Program-made: the position numbers and the translations under genes
Assembly (NCBI GenBank): GCA_023301795.1
Contig: JALZVU010000105.1
Span: 1-33,259, forward strand
Length of the DNA stretch: 33,259 bases
Direction of reading: 5' to 3'
From: Granulosicoccus sp.
GTDB taxonomy: Bacteria; Pseudomonadota; Gammaproteobacteria; Granulosicoccales; Granulosicoccaceae
Notes under the pieces: model-generated
Databases searched by the model: none
What the model saw: only the letters and a program-made list of their open reading frames with translations
What the model was told of the DNA's origin: nothing
Shown: piece after piece, positions 16,626-24,680 of the stretch
How positions within the stretch are numbered: the first letter of the stretch is position 1
Layout: each line of letters opens with the position of its first letter

Positions 16626-17635
16626 GCCTACCCGACCCGCAATTCAACGCTGCCGGCACACTACAGCATTTCATTGACCTGCAAGGTCTGGACGCCGACA
16701 CACTGACGCGCATTCTGGATACTGCCGAAGGCTTTACGGGAATTAACGACAGAAAAATAAAACAGGTGCCCTTGCTACGCGGTAAAACGGTAGCCAATCT
16801 GTTTTTTGAGAACAGCACGCGTACCCGAACGGCGTTCGAGTTGGCAGCAAAACGACTGAGCGCCGACATTCTGAATATCGACCTTGTGACATCCTCCACA
16901 AGCAAAGGCGAATCCCTACTCGATACATTACGGGTACTTGAATCACTGCAGTGCGATATGTTCATTGTCCGCCATGCTGATTCTGGTGCTGCACACTTCA
17001 TCGCACGACATGTTGCACCTCATATCAATATCATTAACGGTGGTGATGGTCAGCATTCTCATCCAACCCAGGGCATGCTGGATGTATTCACGATCCGGCG
17101 CCATAAAGGGGACTTCAGCAATCTGTGCGTGGTGATTATTGGTGACATAAAACACAGCCGGGTTGCCCGTTCTGATATTGCAGCATTAACCATTCTTGGC
17201 GCTGGTGAAGTGCGTGTTGTTGGCCCAAAAACATTGATGCCTTCAGATGTGGAATCGATGAACGTAAAAGTATTCTCATCATTGGACACGGCACTCAAAG
17301 GCGCTGATGTCATCATCAGTTTGCGCTTGCAGAAAGAGCGAATGAAAAATGCCACCGTCCCCAGTAGCGGGGAATTTTATAGAACCTACGGCTTATCACC
17401 GCAGAGACTGGCACTTGCCAAGCCAGATGCACTGGTGATGCATCCCGGACCGACCAACCGAGGCGTTGAAATTGCGGGTAGTGTGGCAGACGGTGCGCAG
17501 TCAGTGATACTCGAACAGGTGACCTATGGCATCGCTGTACGCATGGCTGTGATGTCGATAATCATGGGGAATTCGGATGCCATGAGCGCGTCCCGAATAT
17601 CGAACAATACAACAACGACTGATGCGCAGCTATGA
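16622..17635 (+). CDS. pyrB: Aspartate carbamoyltransferase catalytic subunit
   Basis: Condenses carbamoyl phosphate and aspartate to carbamoyl aspartate, the committed step of pyrimidine synthesis. The 337-residue protein carries the carbamoyl-phosphate loop [13 protein letters not shown] (61-73), the SSTSKGES loop, [12 protein letters not shown], and the C-terminal [11 protein letters not shown]. The length (longer than E. coli PyrB) and the neighbouring dihydroorotase-like gene fit the Pseudomonas-type ATCase, a dodecamer of PyrB with an inactive DHOase subunit and no PyrI. The ATG overlaps the pyrR stop by four bases. Its own stop overlaps the next start in the same way, ensuring coupled translation. 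Confidence 0.96.
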   Translation: MSLPDPQFNAAGTLQHFIDLQGLDADTLTRILDTAEGFTGINDRKIKQVPLLRGKTVANLFFENSTRTRTAFELAAKRLSADILNIDLVTSSTSKGESLLDTLRVLESLQCDMFIVRHADSGAAHFIARHVAPHINIINGGDGQHSHPTQGMLDVFTIRRHKGDFSNLCVVIIGDIKHSRVARSDIAALTILGAGEVRVVGPKTLMPSDVESMNVKVFSSLDTALKGADVIISLRLQKERMKNATVPSSGEFYRTYGLSPQRLALAKPDALVMHPGPTNRGVEIAGSVADGAQSVILEQVTYGIAVRMAVMSIIMGNSDAMSASRISNNTTTTDAQL

Positions 17636-18987
17636 GCAGCACGGATAGCAACAACCGATTGCACACAACTGCACTGTCTGGACAGACGCTCTGCGTTACA
17701 GGCGTACTTCTGCCCGGCAACGAGCAACCACAAGACATAACGATAGTTGATGGGGCGATAAGCAGCATTGACGCCAGCGGTACTCGTACTGCTGACAACA
17801 TCGAGACTATCGATGCGCATGGGTGTCATGCCTACCCCGGACTGATCGATCTTTACAGCCGCTGCCGTGAACCTGGACTAACGCGCAAGGGCAATATAGC
17901 CACTGAATCTATTGCTGCGTTGTCGGCAGGGTTTACCACCGTGCTGTGCTCACCAGACACCTTGCCAGCCGTTGATAGTGTAGCCACCGTAGAGCTGATT
18001 AATCATCGATCAATGAATGTTCGTGGTGGCGCCAGGATCATTCCCATGGCCGCATTGACGATAGGGTTGGACGGCGAGCAACTCAGCGAATTGGCAACAT
18101 TGAAAGCTGCTGGCTGCCCGGTTGCCTCACAAGCAGACAGGCCTATAGAGAACACAACGGTTCTATATAGTGCGATGGAATATGCCAGCTCCTTTGATAT
18201 GCCATTGTTACTGTGCGCACGCGATGCTCAACTGGGTGTCGATGGATGCGCTCATACCGGAGCTGTGGCTACTCAACTCGGCTTACCGACGATTCCAGTG
18301 GCAGCAGAGACCGTCGCCTTAACACGACTTGTAGAGTTGTGTAGTGAAACGCAAGTTCGGCTGCATATATCCAGAGTAAGTTCAGCGCGGGCCCTGCGCA
18401 TTATCAAAGATGCCAAAGCTGCGGGCCTACCGATAACATGCGATGTTGGTATCCACCATTTGTTTTTTATTGATGAATATCTTGCCGGCTACGATGCCAG
18501 CTTTCATAGTGCGGTACCTTTTCGTAGCGCTGATGATCGACAGGCATTACGTGATGGATTGAGCTCAGGGGTAATAGATGCGGTGTGCTCTGATCATGCA
18601 CCACACGATGTAGATGCAGGCCTAGCCCCTTTCCCGGTTACAGAACCCGGACTCGCAGCGTATGACTGGTTTATGCCGCTGTTGCTACAACTACCGCAAA
18701 TCACGGGACTTGATCTTGATGCACTTATGAAAAAACTTCACGATGTGCCAGCAGACATTCTGGGCCAGCAATCGGGTAGCGGTATTAGTGTTGGCGGCGC
18801 TGCAAATTTTTTCGTGCTTGATAAGCATGTGACATGCAATGTTCAGCCATCAATTACTTTAAGTGCAGGCTCTAACAACCCGTTGGCATTGCATGATGCG
18901 AAGGCGTTAAGCCTTTCACCGCTAAAAGGTGCAGTAACGCTAAGCTTCTGTGATGGGTGGGCCACTCGGTTTAACGTTAATTCGTAG
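17632..18987 (+). CDS. pyrX: Dihydroorotase-like non-catalytic subunit of aspartate carbamoyltransferase (PyrX/PyrC')
   Basis: 451-residue amidohydrolase-fold protein. Active dihydroorotases have a metal-binding HxH just before REPG. Here that segment reads [13 protein letters not shown], with Tyr75 and Arg77 in place of the two histidines, so the binuclear zinc centre cannot form normally. The later CSDHAPHD motif is kept. In Pseudomonas the equivalent inactive protein is required to assemble ATCase, and the same role is the best inference here. The start overlaps pyrB as ATGA. It ends 4 bp before the convergent LacI-family gene. A true pyrC is expected elsewhere in the genome. Confidence 0.92.
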   Translation: MSSTDSNNRLHTTALSGQTLCVTGVLLPGNEQPQDITIVDGAISSIDASGTRTADNIETIDAHGCHAYPGLIDLYSRCREPGLTRKGNIATESIAALSAGFTTVLCSPDTLPAVDSVATVELINHRSMNVRGGARIIPMAALTIGLDGEQLSELATLKAAGCPVASQADRPIENTTVLYSAMEYASSFDMPLLLCARDAQLGVDGCAHTGAVATQLGLPTIPVAAETVALTRLVELCSETQVRLHISRVSSARALRIIKDAKAAGLPITCDVGIHHLFFIDEYLAGYDASFHSAVPFRSADDRQALRDGLSSGVIDAVCSDHAPHDVDAGLAPFPVTEPGLAAYDWFMPLLLQLPQITGLDLDALMKKLHDVPADILGQQSGSGISVGGAANFFVLDKHVTCNVQPSITLSAGSNNPLALHDAKALSLSPLKGAVTLSFCDGWATRFNVNS

Positions 18988-18991
18988 CTAG

Positions 18992-20029
18992 TCAGGCAGT
19001 CTCACCTTTCTCCAAATCGACACCTATATCCTGTACAAGTGGTACCGGCACGCCAGTAACTCGTTTGATCAAATTCTCGGCCGCTTGCTTACCCACCCTC
19101 AAGCGGCGTACTCGCGTAGTGGTGAGAGTAGCCGGCATCACTGAGCCAATGTCCAGACCGCCGAACCCGGCAATAGCAACGTCTCCCGGAATCTTGATAC
19201 CTTTTGCCTGGCAGAACATCAGTGCCCCCACAGCCATATTGTCATCAAGAAAATACAACACCCGAATAGCAGGGTTTGCAGACAACAGTTGCTCAGCACC
19301 GTAGTAGCCTGCGTAAAAAGAAGAGCGATCATTCAGGAAGAGTGTTTCGGCTGATGCACCGTAGCCACTTTCGAATCCTGACAACCTGTCCTGACCCAAC
19401 ACGGTATCTGCCTGACGCACACCCACATAACCAGCCTTCCCTCTATATCGCGAAGACAGGTAGTCTCCCATCTGTCGGCCAGCCTCGAAGTGATCAATTC
19501 CTACACGCAAGTGGGTACTAGCCAGTCCATCATCCGTATCCGCCTTTAAATTCCACAGCTGCATGACCGGCACTGTCAGGCTGGATAGTAGAGCTTGATT
19601 GGCAGCACTGCGCGGACGTCCCGTTACCACAAGACCACACGGGCGCCATGCTAACGCAGAGTTCAGCCACTTGAACTCTGTGTCATCGTCATAACCGACA
19701 ACGCCCACAATAGGCTGGTACCCCACACTGGCAAGCTTATTCTCCAATCCTTCCAATATCTGACTATAAAGCTCACGCCCCAGGGTTGGTAGAGCAATAG
19801 CAACCAGACTGTTTGACGCCTCAGAACCCAGCGCTGCCGCTATTCTGTTGGGCACATAGCCAAGCCGCCCGGCCACTTCCAGTACCTTGTCCCGGGTCTT
19901 TACAGAATAGCCATCAGCGCCACGAAGCACACGTGATGCTGTCATACGCGATACGCCAGCCTCACCCGCAATTTCAGCTAAAGAGACATTGCTTTTTTTT
20001 TGACCGCGATTGGATTCAGGGATTGACAT
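18992..20029 (-). CDS. LacI-family transcriptional repressor, GntR-like subgroup
   Basis: 345-residue regulator with an N-terminal helix-turn-helix (about 17-36, SLAEIAGEAGVSRMTASRVL), a hinge helix with PNRIAAAL (60-67), and a periplasmic-binding-protein-like effector domain (about 71-335). Segments such as NHFEAGRQM-like DHFEAGRQM, DDNMAVGALMFCQ and IAGFGGLDIGSVM resemble E. coli gluconate repressor GntR. It is divergent from a sugar ABC transporter. The shared 99-bp gap holds a GntR-type palindrome, so it very likely represses both itself and the transporter until a sugar or sugar acid binds. The true effector is unknown. Confidence 0.92.
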   Translation of the reverse strand: MSIPESNRGQKKSNVSLAEIAGEAGVSRMTASRVLRGADGYSVKTRDKVLEVAGRLGYVPNRIAAALGSEASNSLVAIALPTLGRELYSQILEGLENKLASVGYQPIVGVVGYDDDTEFKWLNSALAWRPCGLVVTGRPRSAANQALLSSLTVPVMQLWNLKADTDDGLASTHLRVGIDHFEAGRQMGDYLSSRYRGKAGYVGVRQADTVLGQDRLSGFESGYGASAETLFLNDRSSFYAGYYGAEQLLSANPAIRVLYFLDDNMAVGALMFCQAKGIKIPGDVAIAGFGGLDIGSVMPATLTTTRVRRLRVGKQAAENLIKRVTGVPVPLVQDIGVDLEKGETA

Positions 20030-20059
20030 GGTGTCTAGGATACCCCTATTCTGCGCTTA

Positions 20060-20073
20060 CGTTACCGGTAACG
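20060..20073. promoter_or_regulatory. Palindromic operator of the GntR-like repressor
   Basis: CGTTACCGGTAACG is a perfect 14-bp palindrome with the central CG typical of LacI-family sites. It closely resembles the E. coli GntR/IdnR consensus (ATGTTACCGGTAACAT) as I recall it. It lies between the divergent repressor (start 20029) and transporter (start 20129) genes. A TTGACA hexamer at 20080-20085 is adjacent on the plus strand but lacks a good -10 at proper distance. Confidence 0.8.
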
Positions 20074-20128
20074 CTCAATTTGACAACCTGATCCATATCA
20101 ACATGCCCATGCACCTGCTCCTCACATC

Positions 20129-21652
20129 ATGAACACCGCCTCATCGGTCCAACCGCTACCAGATGGCCTGTTCTTTCACAAAGTGTCCAAGAGCTTTGGC
20201 GGTACGAAGGCTTTGGACAGCGTCACGATGAATGTGGGCCGTTCCGAGATTGTTGCTCTGCTAGGCGAGAACGGTGCAGGCAAATCGACTCTGATAAAAA
20301 TACTGGGCGGCATACACACACCCGATGAAGGCGATGTTGTCATCGACCGCACACCTTATCGACACACCCCGGGAAACACAAAAATACATCAAGCAATCGC
20401 CTTCATCCATCAGGACTTAGGGTTGATTGAGTGGATGAGTATTGCCGAGAACATGGCAATGGCTCAAGGGTATCGACGTCGTGCCGGTTTGATTGACTGG
20501 AAGGCCTGCGAAACCAGCACGGTAGAGGCCCTAGCCAGAGTGGGTTGTGCATTCAGCCCCAGTATGCGCGTCAGCAAACTCACGCGAGCTGAGAAATCGC
20601 TGGTCGCTATTGCTCGAGCACTGGCTGTGGACTGTGACTTTCTGGTGTTAGATGAGCCAACCGCCAGCTTGCCTGCAGAAGATGTAAAAAAACTGTTCGA
20701 GGTGCTACGGCGTCTGCGTGAAGATGGCGTTGGCATGATCTACGTGTCGCATCGGCTCGACGAAGTTTTCGAGATTGCTGATCGTGTGGTTGTGCTGCGC
20801 GACGGCAAAACGGTTGGCGTACGGGCAGTGGCACACACCTCACCGGAAGAGCTGGTGGACATGATTGTGGGCAAGAAGCCAAAGAGCTTCAGCCGAATTG
20901 AAGCCGACAAGCGTGAGCCTCTGCTGCAGTTACGCAACCTGTATACCGAGAACACAGGCCCCATAACGCTGGATGTTTTCAAAGGCGAAATTCTGGGACT
21001 GGTGGGGTTGCGTGGTGCCGGGCAGGAAGATATCGGACGCTGCCTGTTCGGCACAGAAGCATTTATTGGCGACATGGTTCTGCAAGGTAAGCCGTTCAAG
21101 CCGGAATCACCCCAGCATGCCATGCAGGAAGGGATTGGCCTGATACCTCGAGATCGTGTCGTCGAATCTGTCGCCACCTCACTAAGCATACGTGAGAATT
21201 TTTTTATCAATCCAGGCGCGCTTGGCCGAGGGTTGTGGTCCTTCATGACGCGCGGTCGTGAAACAAAACAAGCACTGGAAGCAGGTGTTGATGTTGGCTT
21301 ACGGCCAAACGCGCCAGAGCTACCCATCGATGCCCTATCCGGTGGCAACCAGCAAAAAGTTATTGTCGGCCGCTGGCTTAGCAATAACAACATATTGCTC
21401 ATAGCAGAGGACCCTACTGCAGGCGTGGATGTTGGCGCAAAAGCAGAAATCTACACCCTGCTAAACGAAATGGTCGCCAGCGGAACGCCTGTGCTGGTTA
21501 TCTCTACCGATTTTGAAGAAGTGGCCAACGTCTGTAGCCGAGCCATTGTATTTAATCGCGGTGAGTGCATTGACGAACTGTACGGCCCACAACTGACCAT
21601 TGAAGCGCTGGTGCAGATTGCCTCAGCCAGTGACTACCGAGCAAGCACATGA
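20129..21652 (+). CDS. Sugar ABC transporter, double ATPase subunit (RbsA-like)
   Basis: Cytoplasmic ATPase of a carbohydrate-uptake (CUT2) ABC transporter, 507 residues with two nucleotide-binding domains. NBD1 has Walker A GENGAGKST (46-54), Walker B FLVLDEPTAS (171-180) and the switch His208. Its signature reads LTRAE (151-155) instead of LSGGQ. NBD2 has a degenerate Walker A (GLRGAGQ, about 293) as usual for the family, an intact signature LSGGNQQKV (about 403), and a Walker B ending in AEDPTAGVD, where the usual order is DEPT. No strong ribosome-binding site precedes ATG 20129. It is the first gene of the three-gene transporter operon, and its stop overlaps the permease start. Confidence 0.93.
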   Translation: MNTASSVQPLPDGLFFHKVSKSFGGTKALDSVTMNVGRSEIVALLGENGAGKSTLIKILGGIHTPDEGDVVIDRTPYRHTPGNTKIHQAIAFIHQDLGLIEWMSIAENMAMAQGYRRRAGLIDWKACETSTVEALARVGCAFSPSMRVSKLTRAEKSLVAIARALAVDCDFLVLDEPTASLPAEDVKKLFEVLRRLREDGVGMIYVSHRLDEVFEIADRVVVLRDGKTVGVRAVAHTSPEELVDMIVGKKPKSFSRIEADKREPLLQLRNLYTENTGPITLDVFKGEILGLVGLRGAGQEDIGRCLFGTEAFIGDMVLQGKPFKPESPQHAMQEGIGLIPRDRVVESVATSLSIRENFFINPGALGRGLWSFMTRGRETKQALEAGVDVGLRPNAPELPIDALSGGNQQKVIVGRWLSNNNILLIAEDPTAGVDVGAKAEIYTLLNEMVASGTPVLVISTDFEEVANVCSRAIVFNRGECIDELYGPQLTIEALVQIASASDYRAST

Positions 21653-22713
21653 ATTCCATAAAAGCCTCAGCCCTTGAACCGACCAAAGATGAGTTGCGCC
21701 CCCTGTCTCTGGGCGCTCGCCTGGGTCGGTTAGCGCCGGTCTATGGTCTGGTCATATTGACACTCATGCTACTGGTACTGTTTAGCGTGCTGTTGCCTGA
21801 CACGTTTCCGACCATGCTGAATCTGCGTTCGATCGTGTCGGATAAAGCCATCATTGCGATCTTGTCTCTGGCCGCTACCATTCCAATGGTGACTGGCAAA
21901 ATTGACCTCACAGTTGGGTACGGTATTGTCTTATGGCATATCCTTGCAATCAGTCTGCAAACCCTGGGATTGCCGTGGCCGGTGGCTTGCGTGATAGTGC
22001 TGGCGCTTGGCGCCTTCTCAGGTTTATTGAATGGCTTGCTGGTAGAAGTTGCCCGCATTGATAGCTTCATTGCAACGCTAGGTACAGGTACTGTTCTCTA
22101 CGCTTTAGCGTTGTGGCACACCGGTGGCCGACAGATGGTTGCCATGCTGCCCGACGGGTTCTACGCGCTGAACTCAACGTTTGTGTTCGGGCTGCCTATT
22201 ACAGGCTTTTATGTCCTCATCATAGCTGTCGCGTTGTGGCTCATCCTCGAGTACCTGCCTATTGGACGCTATATGTACGCTATCGGCGCCAATCCGACAT
22301 CCGCAGCGCTCAACGGTATTCCTGTTCCACGCTATGTCATGGGGGCGTTTATTGCCTCTGGCACATTAACGGCCCTTGCAGGAATTCTGCTGGCAAGCAA
22401 GCTTCGCATTGGCCAGGCCAGTGTCGGGCTTGAGTATCTGCTACCAGCACTGGTGGGCGCCTTTCTCGGCTCCACAACAATAAAACCCGGACGAGTGAAT
22501 GTCTGGGGCACGCTGACCGGCGTTGTCATTCTCGCTGTTGGCATTTCCGGCATTCAACAGTTTGGTGGCTCGTTCTGGGTAGAACCATTATTTAATGGCG
22601 TCACCCTACTGGTAGCCATCGGCATTGCAGGCTATGCCCAGCGTAAACGCGGTGGTGTTATCAAAGTACGCACCCAACCAACACCAACACCACAGGATCC
22701 ACCAACGCCTTAA
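21649..22713 (+). CDS. Sugar ABC transporter permease (RbsC-like)
   Basis: Inner membrane permease of 354 residues with about 8-10 hydrophobic segments. It has the family signatures ATIPMVTGKIDLTVGYG (compare GGIDLSVG in RbsC) and the ATPase-coupling loop GRYMYAIGANPTSAALNGI. The C-terminal tail is cytoplasmic, rich in Pro/Thr, and probably not structured. The start overlaps the ATPase stop (ATGA). One permease gene presumably forms a homodimer with the double ATPase. The substrate is not evident from sequence. Confidence 0.93.
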   Translation: MNSIKASALEPTKDELRPLSLGARLGRLAPVYGLVILTLMLLVLFSVLLPDTFPTMLNLRSIVSDKAIIAILSLAATIPMVTGKIDLTVGYGIVLWHILAISLQTLGLPWPVACVIVLALGAFSGLLNGLLVEVARIDSFIATLGTGTVLYALALWHTGGRQMVAMLPDGFYALNSTFVFGLPITGFYVLIIAVALWLILEYLPIGRYMYAIGANPTSAALNGIPVPRYVMGAFIASGTLTALAGILLASKLRIGQASVGLEYLLPALVGAFLGSTTIKPGRVNVWGTLTGVVILAVGISGIQQFGGSFWVEPLFNGVTLLVAIGIAGYAQRKRGGVIKVRTQPTPTPQDPPTP

Positions 22714-22768
22714 CCTCAACGGGGGGCAAAGGCATCAATTTAAACCACCACTACGGAGTCACACCACC

Positions 22769-23869
22769 ATGAATACCCTATTAAAGACGAGCACGCTGGC
22801 AACAGCCATGCTAGTCGCCACCACCGGTATTGCTCAGGCAGATGCCATGAGCGATGCCATGGAATTTGTCAATAAATACGCGGTGAAAGTCGACACCTGG
22901 GACGGCCCTACGACAGGACCCAAAGCCTTGGCTGATCAGACCATCGTTGTGCTAACCGCTGATTTGAAAAACGGCGGCATACTAGGCGCAACCAATGGCG
23001 TTGAAGAAGCGGCCGAACAAATCGGCTGGACAGTCAGAGTGCTTGACGGGGCCGGTTCTATCTCCGGACGTACATCGGCTATGGGACAAGCACTTGCCCT
23101 CCAGCCTGACGGTATTATCCTGAACGGATTCGACCCGACAGAGCAAGAGCAAGGTATGGCTGCCGCAACTGAGGCAGGCATACCCATGGTGGCCTGGCAT
23201 GTTGGATCAACCATTGGACCTGTGGATGAGGTAGGTATATTTGCAAACGTTACCACCGACCCTATGCTGGTCTCAGAAGCTGCAGCCAAATGGGCATTCG
23301 CTGATGCTGGTGGCGAGCCTGGCGTCGTTATCTTCACTGATTCGACTTACCAGATTGCCATCGACAAGGCAGATCGCATGAAAGAAATTATCGAAGAGTC
23401 AGGCGGCACCATCCTGGAATACGTTGATACACCTATTGCAGAAACATCGCAGCGTATGCCACAGTTGACTACATCGTTATTGCAACGTTACGGCGCCAAA
23501 TGGACACATTCCCTAGCCATCAATGATCTGTACTTTGATTTCATGGGACCTTCACTGGCCGCAGCAGGCATCAAGGGTGATGGTGCGCCAATTAACGTCT
23601 CCGCCGGTGATGGCTCAGAGTCCTCCTACCAGCGAATTCGTAGCAAGCAATACCAGAAAGTGACTGTAGCTGAGCCGTTGAACCTGCAAGGCTGGCAACT
23701 GGTTGATGAGATGAATCGCGCACTCAATGGCGAAGAATGGTCAGGCTACGTATCACCTTTGCATGTCGTTACCTCAGACAACGTTGAATTTGATGGTGGC
23801 CCACGTAATACGTTTGACCCTGAAAATGGGTACAAAGAAGCGTATTTGAAGATCTGGAAAGGTAGCTAA
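22769..23869 (+). CDS. Periplasmic sugar-binding protein of the ABC transporter
   Basis: 366-residue type I periplasmic binding protein (ribose/xylose-binding-like) with a signal peptide of about 24 residues ending in AQA. The mature part shows the two-lobe pattern: IVVLTADLKNGGILGATNGVEEAA, LALQPDGIILNGFDP, GIPMVAWHVGS and INVSAGDGSESSYQRI. The frame stays open upstream to 22625 through the permease gene, but ATG 22769 with ACGGAG before it starts the signal peptide. It lies 55 bp after the permease gene; two hairpins follow its stop. No catabolic gene accompanies the transporter, so the ligand is unknown. Confidence 0.93.
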   Translation: MNTLLKTSTLATAMLVATTGIAQADAMSDAMEFVNKYAVKVDTWDGPTTGPKALADQTIVVLTADLKNGGILGATNGVEEAAEQIGWTVRVLDGAGSISGRTSAMGQALALQPDGIILNGFDPTEQEQGMAAATEAGIPMVAWHVGSTIGPVDEVGIFANVTTDPMLVSEAAAKWAFADAGGEPGVVIFTDSTYQIAIDKADRMKEIIEESGGTILEYVDTPIAETSQRMPQLTTSLLQRYGAKWTHSLAINDLYFDFMGPSLAAAGIKGDGAPINVSAGDGSESSYQRIRSKQYQKVTVAEPLNLQGWQLVDEMNRALNGEEWSGYVSPLHVVTSDNVEFDGGPRNTFDPENGYKEAYLKIWKGS

Positions 23870-23870
23870 A

Positions 23871-23948
23871 GTCTAGTTACGCCTCACGAGACTGCGCCGT
23901 CTCGTGACACTAGACGGCACGCCTGATGTTCGCAATTTGAACATCAGG
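23871..23948 (+). terminator. Two successive strong hairpins after the transporter operon
   Basis: The first is a nested stem. GTCTAGT (23871-23877) pairs with ACTAGAC (23909-23915), and inside it CACGAGAC (23885-23892) pairs with GTCTCGTG (23899-23906). The second pairs CCTGATGTTC (23922-23931) with GAACATCAGG (23939-23948) around a 7-base loop. They begin one base after the binding-protein stop codon. No clear U-tract follows, so they may stabilise the 3' end or act with Rho rather than as classical terminators. Confidence 0.5.
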
Positions 23949-24075
23949 TGCGTTCAAATCAAACGTAGTGGACTCATTGCCCCGTAGGTTCAAAAACCTG
24001 GATTCGGCTTGCAGCTTTAACCATGACATCTCGAGTGTACAATGTTGAATCCGTTTCAACACTGCACACCATCCA
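23949..24075 (+). promoter_or_regulatory. Leader and possible promoter of cobO
   Basis: A -10-like TACAAT lies at 24038-24043 with only a weak -35 (TTTAAC, 16 bp upstream). Short inverted repeats follow or precede it: GTTGAA-tccgt-TTCAAC (24044-24060) and AGGTT/AACCT (23986-23999). I searched for the conserved box of a cobalamin riboswitch and did not see it. There is no good ribosome-binding site before ATG 24076. Confidence 0.3.
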
Positions 24076-24678
24076 ATGAGCGAAGCCGACGAACATAAGA
24101 TTGCCATGCAGAAGCTGCAGGCAGAACAAAAAGCGAAGGTCAAGAGCACGCAATCCATTGATCGCGGACTCGTGCTGGTCCATACCGGTAACGGTAAAGG
24201 GAAATCCAGCTCAGCCTTTGGTGTCATAGCGCGAGCACTTGGCTGGGGCCATCAGGTTGCAGTTGTCCAATTTATAAAAGGCAACTGGAAAACCGGTGAG
24301 CGCAATTTTTTCAAACGTTTTCCAGAAGAGCTTCACTGGCACACCATGGGTGATGGCTTCACCTGGAATACCCAGAACAAAGAACAAGACATACTAGCGG
24401 CCACCAAAGCATTTGAAACAGCAACGCAGTTGATGCACAGCGGCGATTATGATCTGGTGGTACTTGACGAAATCAACATTGCACTTCGCTACGATTACAT
24501 TGACGTTAACACCGTAGTGGATTCAATAGCGGCACGATCGCCACGAACTAGCGTTATTGCTACTGGGCGCGACGCCAAGCAAGAGCTTATGGATATGGCT
24601 GATCTTGTCAGTGAAATGAAAGAGATCAAGCATCCATTCAAAGCGGGCATCAAAGCTAAACAAGGGATTGATTTTTAG
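24076..24678 (+). CDS. cobO: Cob(I)yrinic acid a,c-diamide adenosyltransferase (CobO/BtuR)
   Basis: Transfers the adenosyl group from ATP to the cobalt of corrinoids, for cobalamin synthesis or salvage. The 200-residue protein has the CobA/CobO-type P-loop HTGNGKGKSSSAFG (36-49), followed by VAVVQFIKGNW, the Walker B-like VVLDEINIAL and the C-terminal KHPFKAGIKAKQGIDF ending. A charged 30-residue N-terminal helix precedes the core, as in other members. It lies 2 bases before cobQ, which supports a role in de novo or salvage B12 synthesis. No other cobalamin genes lie in the window. Confidence 0.95.
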   Translation: MSEADEHKIAMQKLQAEQKAKVKSTQSIDRGLVLVHTGNGKGKSSSAFGVIARALGWGHQVAVVQFIKGNWKTGERNFFKRFPEELHWHTMGDGFTWNTQNKEQDILAATKAFETATQLMHSGDYDLVVLDEINIALRYDYIDVNTVVDSIAARSPRTSVIATGRDAKQELMDMADLVSEMKEIKHPFKAGIKAKQGIDF

Positions 24679-24680
24679 CA

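Noticed and set aside
16060-16630. PyrR-type attenuator
   Set aside because: Genes overlap at both ends of pyrR and no anti-anti-terminator or terminator hairpins are visible.
20740-21402. 220-residue minus-strand ORF opposite the ABC ATPase gene
   Set aside because: It is antisense to conserved ATPase motifs and its Ser/Pro/Arg-rich translation is typical of a shadow frame.
23870-24075. Cobalamin riboswitch upstream of cobO-cobQ
   Set aside because: The gap is long enough and has hairpins, but I could not find the conserved B12-box sequence or the expected junction layout.
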